A DNA stretch of 23,424 nt from a virus, in IMG/VR virus record IMGVR_UViG_3300009161_001533, positions 1-23,424 of that record; one strand, 5' to 3'. The notes beneath the pieces were generated by a model. It did no database searches, was not told the origin of the DNA, and saw nothing but the letters and a program-made list of their open reading frames with translations. Numbering within the stretch: position 1 is the first letter of the stretch; each line of letters opens with the position of its first letter. The position numbers and the translations under genes are program-made. Below, piece by piece: positions 1 through 5,561 of this stretch.

Positions 1-1050
1 ATGATCTTCAGTTTCAATATCTTGTGCTACTGCGTTCAAATAATCCTGATTGAACGCCACTGGTGCTACCACTGGTTTGAGATCTTTGAAATGATCAAAT
101 TTATCCAAGTAAGGATATTGTTCATACATCCAACCCGGAGGATGAGGATCTTTGGGCAGTTCGTCAGCAAACAACGAACTGGTTTCAACTGTTTTACCGG
201 TGGGCTGTTCTAGTTCTGCTATCTTGCGCAGTTGTTCTATTTGTTCTTCTGACAATGGGCCATCATCGGCTTCGTAAGCAGGTTGTGATCTACGCTCACG
301 TTCCCACTTCAAACTCTCTGTGGCGGCCAACACCATCATGATGGCTAGTGGATCAAACACCACAACCAATATGATAATAACCCAACGCACAGCACGTTCT
401 AGTAGGTTGGCGTCTGGATTGTCGCCATAGACCAGGGCCGCGATGTATTTGATTGGGCCTACTTCTGCTTCTACTTTTCGTACTTCCGCCGCAATGGGCG
501 CACGTTCTTCACTAAGGGCGGTAATAGTTTTCTGTTCGGCCGCAATCTCAGATTGAAGGCGGACACGTTCTTTCTGCTGTGCTCTTCGGACTGCAACAGC
601 TTTGTCGGCACCTTTTTCATCACTGCTTCGACCCATAACCTGGTCCACAGCCTCATCCATTTGTTTAAGCGCCTTCCGGTTTGCATCAATATTGTCCTTT
701 GCTGTTTTGATCTTTTCATCATATACACTGATCTTTGCCAGGACATCACCTGATACTAGACTCTGGTCACTGTGTGCTTTTGACAGGAATCCAAAGATGC
801 CCATGCTGGTGATCACCATGAGCATGCCCACAGCAGGCACCAGATACACTTTCATCAACAATCTGCAACGGTGCCAGTATTCGTGCAACCATACTGTGAC
901 AGTGACCTTGGCTACTTCTAGGATAGAGCCCATGATAATGATAGGAACAACTGCTGATGCAAAAATAGCAGTAAGGCCCAAGATACTATACCAGGCCGCA
1001 ACCATGCTCAATGAAAGAGCGGTTAACAATGTGAAATAACTGAGGAACAT
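1..1050 (-). CDS. Membrane protein with central coiled coil (C-terminus cut by window edge)
   Basis: The frame is open from an ATG at 1050 to the left edge, giving 350 residues with no stop, so the C-terminus lies outside the window. Hydrophobic stretches at about residues 3-20, 22-47 and 66-90 suggest three N-terminal membrane segments. Residues about 100-198 are highly charged, Ala/Lys/Glu-rich and heptad-like, so probably a long coiled coil. Another membrane segment (about 222-244, containing VFDPLAIMMVLAA) follows, and then an acidic Pro-containing tail. I see no enzyme motif. This topology (membrane anchor, coil, membrane anchor) occurs in uncharacterised T4-like phage proteins. The ATG follows the stop of the 1055-1372 gene by four bases and has no clear Shine-Dalgarno, so expression may be translationally coupled. 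The gene is real by its length and coherent topology; its function is unknown. Confidence 0.85.
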   Translation of the reverse strand, partial: MFLSYFTLLTALSLSMVAAWYSILGLTAIFASAVVPIIIMGSILEVAKVTVTVWLHEYWHRCRLLMKVYLVPAVGMLMVITSMGIFGFLSKAHSDQSLVSGDVLAKISVYDEKIKTAKDNIDANRKALKQMDEAVDQVMGRSSDEKGADKAVAVRRAQQKERVRLQSEIAAEQKTITALSEERAPIAAEVRKVEAEVGPIKYIAALVYGDNPDANLLERAVRWVIIILVVVFDPLAIMMVLAATESLKWERERRSQPAYEADDGPLSEEQIEQLRKIAELEQPTGKTVETSSLFADELPKDPHPPGWMYEQYPYLDKFDHFKDLKPVVAPVAFNQDYLNAVAQDIETEDH

Positions 1051-1054
1051 AGAT

Positions 1055-1372
1055 TTATTTATTAGGTGGTATACGGACAGATACGGCTAGTTTAACTGCC
1101 AACCATGTGGCAATCTTCTCATCAGGAACATCAAACCAAACCCATATAGACTTGTCTGGATTCCAGATCAGATCTTCCAGGCGACGTCGAACATGATTTT
1201 GTCCCTGCCATTTGTTGGCACCAAAGGTCTGATTGAGTTCACGTATTACTGCATACCAGACTTTGATATCACGCAACTCAACCTGAATACGGTGCATGAC
1301 CAAGGGCGTTGATCTAAGAGAGTCAAGGGATTCAAACGTGCTCAACGCAGAGGTTTCAATTTCAACAGACAT
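1055..1372 (-). CDS. Conserved-type phage hypothetical protein, 105 aa
   Basis: I chose the ATG at 1372 (MSVEIETSAL) because an AGAAGGA Shine-Dalgarno sits about five bases upstream. A longer in-frame start at 1387 would place that ribosome-binding site inside the coding sequence. The protein is soluble, Trp-rich in its second half (GANKWQGQNH, SIWVWFDVPDEK) and has no signal peptide or membrane segment. I do not recognise a domain. It is the first clear gene downstream of the strong promoter at 1571-1599, so it would carry a roughly 190-nt structured 5' leader unless that leader is a separate RNA. Confidence 0.75.
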   Translation of the reverse strand: MSVEIETSALSTFESLDSLRSTPLVMHRIQVELRDIKVWYAVIRELNQTFGANKWQGQNHVRRRLEDLIWNPDKSIWVWFDVPDEKIATWLAVKLAVSVRIPPNK

Positions 1373-1387
1373 TACTATCCTTCTCAC

Positions 1388-1566
1388 TGTTTTTATCTAC
1401 AAGGCATACTCCACTGGGTACCAGCCAGTGTTTTGATCTGTTGCCAGATCTAGCCAGTGTCTCATCCTACGGGATTTACGTTTCTGATGCCACGGCACAC
1501 GGCAGGACCGGTTACAGATCTATTCCTACCGTGCCCATTAAACAACCCACCTCCCTGGTCATGCAC
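1388..1566 (-). ncRNA. Candidate structured RNA or 5' leader downstream of a consensus promoter
   Basis: No convincing gene lies in this 179-nt stretch, but a perfect sigma70 promoter points straight into it. Read on the minus strand it contains the following. A 12-bp bulged hairpin pairs 1524-1535 with 1494-1507 (GGCAC and GGTAGGA against TCCTGCC-GT-GTGCC, one G-U pair). A 5-bp closing stem pairs GGCAU (1487-1491) with AUGCC (1403-1407). Enclosed by that stem are a perfect 6-bp stem GAUCUG/CAGAUC (1445-1450 with 1435-1440) capped by GCAA, a GNRA-type loop, and a perfect 6-bp stem CACUGG/CCAGUG (1425-1430 with 1412-1417). The overall form is a branched fold. A GGGAGGU ribosome-binding-like site before a short MGTVGIDL reading frame could be a leader peptide. 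No U-tract terminator is obvious at the 3' end, so it may instead be the leader of the 1055-1372 gene. No known RNA family was recognised. Confidence 0.45.
1397..1465 (-). CDS. Possible 22-aa micro-ORF inside the structured leader
   Basis: The ATG at 1465 opens MRHWLDLATDQNTGWYPVEY plus two more residues before a TAG. The frame stays open upstream to a GTG at 1498, giving a basic N-terminal extension, but neither start has a well-spaced Shine-Dalgarno (only AGG directly abutting the ATG). The composition looks protein-like, yet the same bases form the hairpins of the candidate RNA at 1388-1566, so coding and structural readings compete. I lean to the RNA reading. Confidence 0.25.
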   Translation of the reverse strand: MRHWLDLATDQNTGWYPVEYAL

Positions 1567-1570
1567 AGTG

Positions 1571-1599
1571 ATTATACTGTGACTGCTAGGCGTTGTCAA
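1571..1599 (-). promoter_or_regulatory. Consensus sigma70 promoter (TTGACA-17-TATAAT) with dyad over the -10
   Basis: Minus-strand TTGACA (1594-1599) and TATAAT (1571-1576) are separated by exactly 17 bp. The -35 lies within the last codons of the 1586-2053 gene. An inverted repeat, CACAGT/ACTGTG (1576-1581 and 1564-1569), brackets the -10 box and could be an operator. The predicted start near 1563-1565 begins the structured region at 1388-1566. Confidence 0.8.
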
Positions 1600-2053
1600 T
1601 GTTTTTCTTGGTTAATTCACACACAAGGAGAAACTGCTCGTAGGCCAGTTTCACAGCAGGATTGGTTAATAATTGCTGGGCTTCCTTTTGCATGGCCTTG
1701 ACGCCAGCATCAACAATTTCCCTGGCACTGGCAATTTCAATGGTGTAGACGTCATCGCCCATGACCTTGTTCCACTGTTGCCAAGCCTGTTGTTGTTTTT
1801 GGGTAAGTGGATGCTGGCGTGGACGCATGGCACTGGCATCACGCACAGCCTCACTCATATTGTCTTCAGCCACACGTCCAGCCGCAATCATGGGTGCCAG
1901 TGCAGGATCAATGTTGTAGCGTGTGCTACGGCCGCCGGGATAGCACATGATCAAATGATTGCCTTTGGGCATGGCATCATGTAATTCGTAGTCATTCTCC
2001 ATTACAGGATAATACCTACGTCCACGTTTTTCGTAGTAGATCTTCTTGGTCAT
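1586..2053 (-). CDS. Phage hypothetical protein, 155 aa
   Basis: The start ATG at 2053 overlaps the TGA of the upstream gene (ATGA). The N-terminus is basic and Tyr-rich (KKIYYEKRGRRYYPV). The middle (about 35-55) has CYPGGRSTRYN, and the C-terminal half is helical, Gln-rich and Ala-rich, ending KKNIDNA. There is no membrane segment, signal peptide or catalytic motif that I recognise. It belongs to the early-type cluster of small genes that also carries the ligase. The next promoter (-35 at 1594-1599) is embedded in its 3' end. Function unknown. Confidence 0.8.
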   Translation of the reverse strand: MTKKIYYEKRGRRYYPVMENDYELHDAMPKGNHLIMCYPGGRSTRYNIDPALAPMIAAGRVAEDNMSEAVRDASAMRPRQHPLTQKQQQAWQQWNKVMGDDVYTIEIASAREIVDAGVKAMQKEAQQLLTNPAVKLAYEQFLLVCELTKKNIDNA

Positions 2054-2208
2054 TTACATACTTGTGCAATTTTATCTACATCCATGTTGGCGCGAATGGC
2101 TTCAATGCGGCATTGGCTGTTTTGATACTCTTTAAGAGCAAGTCCTGCCATTGGCGTGCCAATAATAACAATCATAACAATCGCATACCATTTCATATCA
2201 GTGCCCAT
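2050..2208 (-). CDS. Small single-pass membrane protein, 52 aa
   Basis: The chosen start ATG at 2208 is preceded by GGGAG with a 7-base spacer; an internal ATG at 2196 (MKWYAIVM) is the alternative. Residues about 6-25 (KWYAIVMIVIIGTPMAGLAL) form one hydrophobic segment, followed by a short charged tail with two cysteines (residues 33 and 51). The N-terminus overlaps the end of the 2198-2476 gene and the TGA overlaps the next ATG (ATGA), so it is inside a tightly coupled operon. It may be inserted in the host inner membrane. No family recognised. Confidence 0.65.
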   Translation of the reverse strand: MGTDMKWYAIVMIVIIGTPMAGLALKEYQNSQCRIEAIRANMDVDKIAQVCK

Positions 2209-2476
2209 CGTGTGTCTCCCAGGTGTTGGTTTCATAATCCCAGTGTCGAGTATCGTAGAAGTGTAGTTCAACATCAAACCCAAATACACCAAGCATGATT
2301 CTAGCGCCTCCGTGGTCACCTGCAGGCTTGAAATTAAAATCTACATTAATGATGTGATTGGTGCGATACCCATTGAATTCCACGGCCTTGTTCTTGCCAA
2401 TCATCTTGGTTTTATTCCAAAGAATAGTCCATCGACTGCTCCATGGATTGTAGATGTCGAAATTTAAATTAATCAT
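2198..2476 (-). CDS. Phage hypothetical protein, 92 aa, Trp/aromatic-rich
   Basis: The ATG at 2476 overlaps the TGA of the gamma-glutamylcyclotransferase-like gene (ATGA coupling). The sequence begins MINLNFDIYNPWSSRWTILW and has DFNFKPAGDHGGARIMLGV and HFYDTRHWDY further on, an aromatic-rich pattern I associate with an uncharacterised small family found in phages and bacteria. A compact beta-rich fold seems likely. There is no membrane segment or catalytic motif. Function unknown. Confidence 0.75.
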   Translation of the reverse strand: MINLNFDIYNPWSSRWTILWNKTKMIGKNKAVEFNGYRTNHIINVDFNFKPAGDHGGARIMLGVFGFDVELHFYDTRHWDYETNTWETHDGH

Positions 2477-2880
2477 TGTAGTTCCAAGTTTGCAATTAAT
2501 TGGTCTGTGGGCACACTGTTTTGCACATAGCCTTGTGCTACCATGTTGTAATAGTGACCGCTGGGTGGCTGTTCATAGGACTGGTCAGTCATTTGATACA
2601 CCAAGGCAGTGTCTGATCCGCGATCAGTATGCACCAAAACTGTGAACCGTGTGTAGTGCCAAGGATAGCCTTCTAACCGGTCCAGTGCCTGCAAGTTGTC
2701 GTCTGTGATTTCCCACAGCACACCATCACACCAGTTGCCGGCCTCAGGTTCAATGTCTGCAAAATGGCGGAACACCAATGCATAGTCCATGATCCATGCT
2801 GGGCCCAGACAAACAGCACCCGGACATCGGGCGGCCATTTGCTCTAGATTAGTGTTCATACCATATGCAAAATACTTCAA
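2473..2880 (-). CDS. Gamma-glutamylcyclotransferase-like (AIG2/GGCT fold) protein
   Basis: The 135-aa protein has the hallmarks of the GGCT/AIG2-like fold. The N-terminal substrate loop YFAYGMNTN (3-11) matches the YGxN signature. GVLWEITDDNLQALDRLEG (53-71) carries the Glu at position 70 that serves as catalytic acid/base in this family. Family members release 5-oxoproline from gamma-glutamyl amines or peptides such as glutathione derivatives. The phage substrate cannot be read from sequence. The ATG overlaps the ligase TGA (ATGA), so the two are co-translated. It may act on gamma-glutamyl metabolites or modified amines in the infected cell, but that is inference. Confidence 0.8.
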   Translation of the reverse strand: MKYFAYGMNTNLEQMAARCPGAVCLGPAWIMDYALVFRHFADIEPEAGNWCDGVLWEITDDNLQALDRLEGYPWHYTRFTVLVHTDRGSDTALVYQMTDQSYEQPPSGHYYNMVAQGYVQNSVPTDQLIANLELQ

Positions 2881-4265
2881 ACTTTTTCCCCAGCTTCGAA
2901 ATCTCTGAAACGTAAAAATCTAGGGAATCTCAAACTGTATGATCCGTCTTGGTTTTGCGTAACTGCATCAGCTTGCACTTCCACCAAGTGGCCAACCAGA
3001 TCTGCCCGGCTGTGCCAATACTCATCCCTATCGCTATCAGACAAACCGCTGCCAACATTAACACGAATATGTCGTCCATTGTCATCTCCTTCACAGATTA
3101 TAGCACCCAGCCGTCCCTCATTGCGACCTGTGCCTTCTTCAAATCCCACAATGTTGAGGTCAACTGTGATTGTGGGTTTCCATTTCATCCACGAATCAGT
3201 GCGTTTGCACAGATACGGAGCATCCATGCTCTTGATCATGATGCCTTCAAAGCCACCTTCCACAGCGGCTTCAGCATAGCGTTGCATGATGTCATGCCCT
3301 TCGGCTGTGTCCAAATCCACATCCAAGCCGTTCATGATCTGCAAAGGACCATCTTCGGGCAATCGAGCCCTAGCACGTTCCAGTTGTTCAATGCGTTTGT
3401 GTTGTTGTGCATTGTAGTGACCTTCTTGAAAACTGCCGAGGGGCAAGACGTCAAAGATGTGATAGGTCATGCCTGTGGTCACTGCATTGCTTTTGCGATG
3501 CGCTTGCTTCATGAGCTTCTGAAAACTCTCGCCCACAATCTCGCCATCCAGCACCATGCGTTGATGTATTCTGTTGCCGCCGCCTTCGCCAGCTGTAAAT
3601 TTTGTGCTGTGTTGGCGGATAGCATCCGCAATCTCAGGAAAGTTCTCAAACACTTTGCCATTGCGACTGTATAGTGTGACATCGCCATCTTCAATCACTG
3701 CCAACACACGCACACCATCCAACTTGCACTCCAGTCGCTTGATACCCTTTAGCTTTTTGGGTTGGTCTGTTGAGTCTTGTGCCAGTTGACAAGTAAACAC
3801 AGGAATCCGCCACTCTGTTCGGCCCAAGACCTTGTTCAAAGTTTTCTCTGAGATACCACAGCGCAGGTCTTTGATCAACACACGTCTACAGAGATTGTTC
3901 CACTCTACGCTGTCAAAGCGTTTCATTGTTTCTAAGATAGCGTCTCGAGCACGATGTCCTGAGAATGATCGTGTGCGCAGACCTTCCAGTAAGCCCCAGA
4001 ACACAGGCCAAGGATTTTCAGCATGCTCAATGCCCGAACTCTCGGGCACTTGTCGGACATGGAATGTGTAGTAGGGATTGTAGGCCTGGTAGCAGTTGAA
4101 CAAGAAACACTGTGCATTGGCACTGCCCAACTTTGCGGCCATCAAGGCTTTTTCAATCACCTTTTCTTTGTGCAGTCGGCTATCACTGGATTCAAGATCT
4201 CTTATCCAATCGGCTGCCACAGTAATACCGTTGAATTGTTTGTGTGTGAAGTCAATGTCATTCAT
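2877..4265 (-). CDS. ATP-dependent DNA ligase (T4 gp30-like)
   Basis: This 462-aa protein seals nicks in duplex DNA using ATP. The nucleotidyltransferase core is complete. Motif I ECKLDGVR has adenylated Lys181, followed by RNGKVF near 201-206, motif III-like LDGEIVGESF (239-248), motif IV EGIMIK (340-345) and motif V WMKWKP (359-364). The C-terminal OB-fold region ends near LRFPRFLRFRDF. The N-terminal 170 residues form the helical DNA-binding-type domain expected for T4-type ligases, and total length is close to T4 gp30 (487 aa). The start at 4265 lies 12 bases after the upstream stop with no good Shine-Dalgarno, so coupling is likely. It acts in phage replication, recombination and repair in the cytoplasm. 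Confidence 0.95.
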   Translation of the reverse strand: MNDIDFTHKQFNGITVAADWIRDLESSDSRLHKEKVIEKALMAAKLGSANAQCFLFNCYQAYNPYYTFHVRQVPESSGIEHAENPWPVFWGLLEGLRTRSFSGHRARDAILETMKRFDSVEWNNLCRRVLIKDLRCGISEKTLNKVLGRTEWRIPVFTCQLAQDSTDQPKKLKGIKRLECKLDGVRVLAVIEDGDVTLYSRNGKVFENFPEIADAIRQHSTKFTAGEGGGNRIHQRMVLDGEIVGESFQKLMKQAHRKSNAVTTGMTYHIFDVLPLGSFQEGHYNAQQHKRIEQLERARARLPEDGPLQIMNGLDVDLDTAEGHDIMQRYAEAAVEGGFEGIMIKSMDAPYLCKRTDSWMKWKPTITVDLNIVGFEEGTGRNEGRLGAIICEGDDNGRHIRVNVGSGLSDSDRDEYWHSRADLVGHLVEVQADAVTQNQDGSYSLRFPRFLRFRDFEAGEKV

Positions 4266-4277
4266 ATATTTACAGGG

Positions 4278-4703
4278 TTACCATGATGAGTTATAGAATA
4301 CTTTCAAACCCAAGAACATTTCTGCACGAGCCGCCTGGATGAATTTCAGATCACTAGGCTTGTAGTAGTCATCTGCTTCATTGCCAAAAAAGAATCCTGA
4401 CGTTGCAGGCAGTTGATCGTTTTGCACTGCATACTCTAGTTCATCCAAGTCCTCGGCAGTGAGTTCCATTTCAATGCCGTTGAAGTTGTCTGCTTCGCGT
4501 AGTTCATTGCCTTCACGCTTGAGCCACAGTTGGGCCATCCATCCATGCAGGTTAGGATGTTTGCGCCAGTAAGCCAGTTCACGTGGCTTATTGACATTGG
4601 GATTGCGGTGTTCTTTGTGATCTGGATCCCACTCTGCGCCTTCGTAGAATTCGTTTTGTTGGCCTGCTCGGGCGGCCACGTATGCATACATATCCAATCC
4701 CAT
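4278..4703 (-). CDS. MGLDMY-type phage hypothetical protein, 141 aa
   Basis: I chose the ATG at 4703 because it overlaps the upstream TAA (TAATG) and begins MGLDMYAYVA, the typical start of a widespread uncharacterised phage/bacterial family. A longer frame up to 4739 would overlap the neighbour without support. The middle has RELAYWRKHPNLHGWMAQLW, also typical, and the acidic C-terminal half contains GFFFGNEADDYYKPSDL. There is no membrane segment. No biochemical role is known to me for this family. Confidence 0.8.
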   Translation of the reverse strand: MGLDMYAYVAARAGQQNEFYEGAEWDPDHKEHRNPNVNKPRELAYWRKHPNLHGWMAQLWLKREGNELREADNFNGIEMELTAEDLDELEYAVQNDQLPATSGFFFGNEADDYYKPSDLKFIQAARAEMFLGLKVFYNSSW

Positions 4704-4984
4704 TATGCGGCCTCCAACATGTTGGCTGGCACCTTCCACAGCATCACACCGTCTTTGACCGTGACATACTTGATGGCAACCTTGGTCACTGTGCCTGTCA
4801 CTGTCACACCACGCTTGGTGCTGTGAAACTTCACAGTGTCACCTTTGGTAAACGAGCGGATCTTCACTGCACGAAGCTGGGCACGAGCATACTGCACCGC
4901 ATCATTGATGCTGTTGAGCTGTTCGTTTGAGAAATTGCTGAACATGATAGAAGTGTTGACTTCTTGAATTGTTGCGTATGTCAT
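4703..4984 (-). CDS. Small KOW/SH3-like early protein, 93 aa
   Basis: The ATG at 4984 is fixed by a strong AAAAAGGAG ribosome-binding site and by the promoter at 5016-5044, which would lie inside the gene if the longer frame to 5065 were used. The N-terminal half is helical (NFSNEQLNSINDAVQYARAQL). The C-terminal half (about 48-85: FTKGDTVKFHSTKRGVTVTG and onwards) is a beta-barrel-like segment resembling KOW/SH3-type nucleic-acid-binding modules. It is likely an early protein with its own promoter; a binding role is inference only. Confidence 0.8.
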   Translation of the reverse strand: MTYATIQEVNTSIMFSNFSNEQLNSINDAVQYARAQLRAVKIRSFTKGDTVKFHSTKRGVTVTGTVTKVAIKYVTVKDGVMLWKVPANMLEAA

Positions 4985-5015
4985 TTCGGGCTCCTTTTTG
5001 TTACAATATGTCCAT

Positions 5016-5044
5016 ATTATAGCATTTTGGCAATTATTGGTCAA
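5016..5044 (-). promoter_or_regulatory. Strong early promoter (TTGACC-17-TATAAT)
   Basis: Minus-strand TTGACC (5039-5044) and TATAAT (5016-5021) are 17 bp apart. The first ten spacer bases are AATAATTGCC, nearly the same as in the promoter at 5511-5539. The predicted start is near 5009, giving a leader of about 25 nt with AAAAAGGAG before the ATG at 4984. Upstream, the sequence AGTATTACTTTTT ends five bases from the -35. Confidence 0.85.
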
Positions 5045-5049
5045 CCGCC

Positions 5050-5072
5050 AAAAAGTAATACTCAAGTATTAC
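5050..5072 (-). terminator. Intrinsic terminator after the 5069-5344 gene
   Basis: Minus-strand GTAATACT-TG-AGTATTAC (5072-5055) is a perfect 8-bp inverted repeat with a 2-base centre, followed directly by TTTTT (5054-5050). The stop codon of the 5069-5344 gene lies within the first arm. The stem is A/T-rich, so termination may be partial. It abuts the next promoter, forming a terminator-promoter cassette. Confidence 0.6.
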
Positions 5073-5344
5073 ATGCTCCAGAATGATTCTGAGCTGGGTG
5101 AGCAGAAGCAAGGTGTGTTGACATCTTCTTCAAACTTTTCACCTGTCATGATGTTGGTCTTTTCGACCATGCGGGGTTGGTAGTGTTTGGTGTCTATAAT
5201 GCTGAGATCAGCCACACTCCAACCTTCTTTGCGGCACAGACGTGTCCGTGTTGCACGGGCGGCACCAAAAGTTTTGTAAGCACGGGTAGGATGAGGACCA
5301 TCTGAATGGATCATTCCAGTGCTTCGAACAATAATGTAATACAT
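5069..5344 (-). CDS. Small early-type phage protein, 91 aa
   Basis: The ATG at 5344 follows AAAAGGAGTCCAAG, a good Shine-Dalgarno, and its own strong promoter at 5374-5402. The protein begins MYYIIVRSTGMIHSDGPHPT, contains a basic central region (AYKTFGAARATRTRLCRKEG) and a Ser/Cys-rich C-terminus (CFCSPSSESF). No domain recognised and no membrane segment. Its promoter, leader and small size suggest an early host-interaction protein, but nothing in the sequence shows a target. Confidence 0.75.
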   Translation of the reverse strand: MYYIIVRSTGMIHSDGPHPTRAYKTFGAARATRTRLCRKEGWSVADLSIIDTKHYQPRMVEKTNIMTGEKFEEDVNTPCFCSPSSESFWSM

Positions 5345-5360
5345 CTTGGACTCCTTTTTA

Positions 5361-5504
5361 CTACAATAACTCTATTATATACAAAACGGAATTTTTGGTC
5401 AACCAAAATGTGAGCACTGCAATCACCAGCAGTTCTGCTACCGTAAACTTAGTACGATAGTATGCCTGTAATACTTTGTGTTTAAATTGGTTTACCCGGT
5501 TCAT
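5361..5504 (-). CDS. Small single-TM membrane protein, 47 aa
   Basis: The ATG at 5504 opens 47 codons ending in TAG. The N-terminal half is basic (MNRVNQFKHKVLQAYYRTKF). The C-terminal half is almost wholly hydrophobic (TVAELLVIAVLTFWLTKNSV, then seven more residues), a convincing membrane segment with a positive-inside N-terminus. No Shine-Dalgarno precedes the ATG. The -10 box of the promoter at 5511-5539 ends only six bases before it, so the predicted transcription start falls on or next to the ATG and the mRNA could be leaderless. The next gene's promoter is embedded in its 3' end. It is likely an early inner-membrane peptide; function unknown. Confidence 0.55.
   Translation of the reverse strand: MNRVNQFKHKVLQAYYRTKFTVAELLVIAVLTFWLTKNSVLYIIELL
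5374..5402 (-). promoter_or_regulatory. Strong early promoter (TTGACC-17-TATAAT)
   Basis: Minus-strand TTGACC (5397-5402) and TATAAT (5374-5379) are 17 bp apart, with AAAAATTCC opening the spacer. The whole element lies inside the 3' part of the small ORF 5361-5504. Its downstream leader shares ATTGTA-NN-AAAAAGGAG-Y-CC with the leader of the promoter at 5016-5044. Confidence 0.85.
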
Positions 5505-5510
5505 GCTGTT

Positions 5511-5539
5511 ATTATAGCACTAGGGCAATTTTTGGTCAA
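5511..5539 (-). promoter_or_regulatory. Strong early promoter (TTGACC-17-TATAAT)
   Basis: Minus-strand TTGACC (5534-5539) and TATAAT (5511-5516) are 17 bp apart, and the spacer begins AAAAATTGCC. Upstream, AGTAATACTTTTT ends five bases from the -35, the same spacing as at the 5016-5044 promoter. It marks the border between the structural block on its right and the early-type block on its left. Confidence 0.85.
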
Positions 5540-5544
5540 GCAGT

Positions 5545-5561
5545 AAAAAGTATTACTTTTT
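5545..5561 (-). terminator. A/T dyad after the 5561-6409 gene, possible weak terminator
   Basis: Minus-strand AAAAAGTA-A-TACTTTTT (8-bp arms, 1-base centre) begins at the stop codon of the 5561-6409 gene. As RNA the loop must open to about six bases (AGTAA/TTACT stem), so termination would be weak. The same A/T block sits upstream of the 5016-5044 promoter and may act partly as an UP-like element. Confidence 0.4.

Noticed and set aside
553-1039. Plus-strand reading frames over the left edge
   Set aside because: They are shadows of the continuous 350-codon minus-strand membrane/coiled-coil frame; their own proteins lack coherent composition and ribosome-binding sites.
1056-1063. AATAAATA, a seven-of-eight late box before the gene at 1050
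   Set aside because: It ends five bases before the ATG, so the transcript would start inside the gene; it is also made from the stop region of the previous gene.
1388-1566. tRNA or hammerhead ribozyme in the structured region
   Set aside because: No cloverleaf with a T-loop/acceptor arrangement could be drawn; a plus-strand CUGAUG lacks the following GA and the GAAA partner of a hammerhead core.
3094-3105. TATAAT-like sequence inside the ligase gene on the minus strand
   Set aside because: No -35-like element lies 16-18 bp upstream, unlike the five accepted promoters.
2949-3674. A 241-codon plus-strand frame inside the ligase
   Set aside because: It lies wholly opposite a ligase with all motifs; it is an antisense shadow.
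4267-4274. TGTAAATA late-box-like sequence before the ligase
   Set aside because: It ends one base before the ATG, too close for a promoter of that gene, and the ligase belongs to the early-type block.
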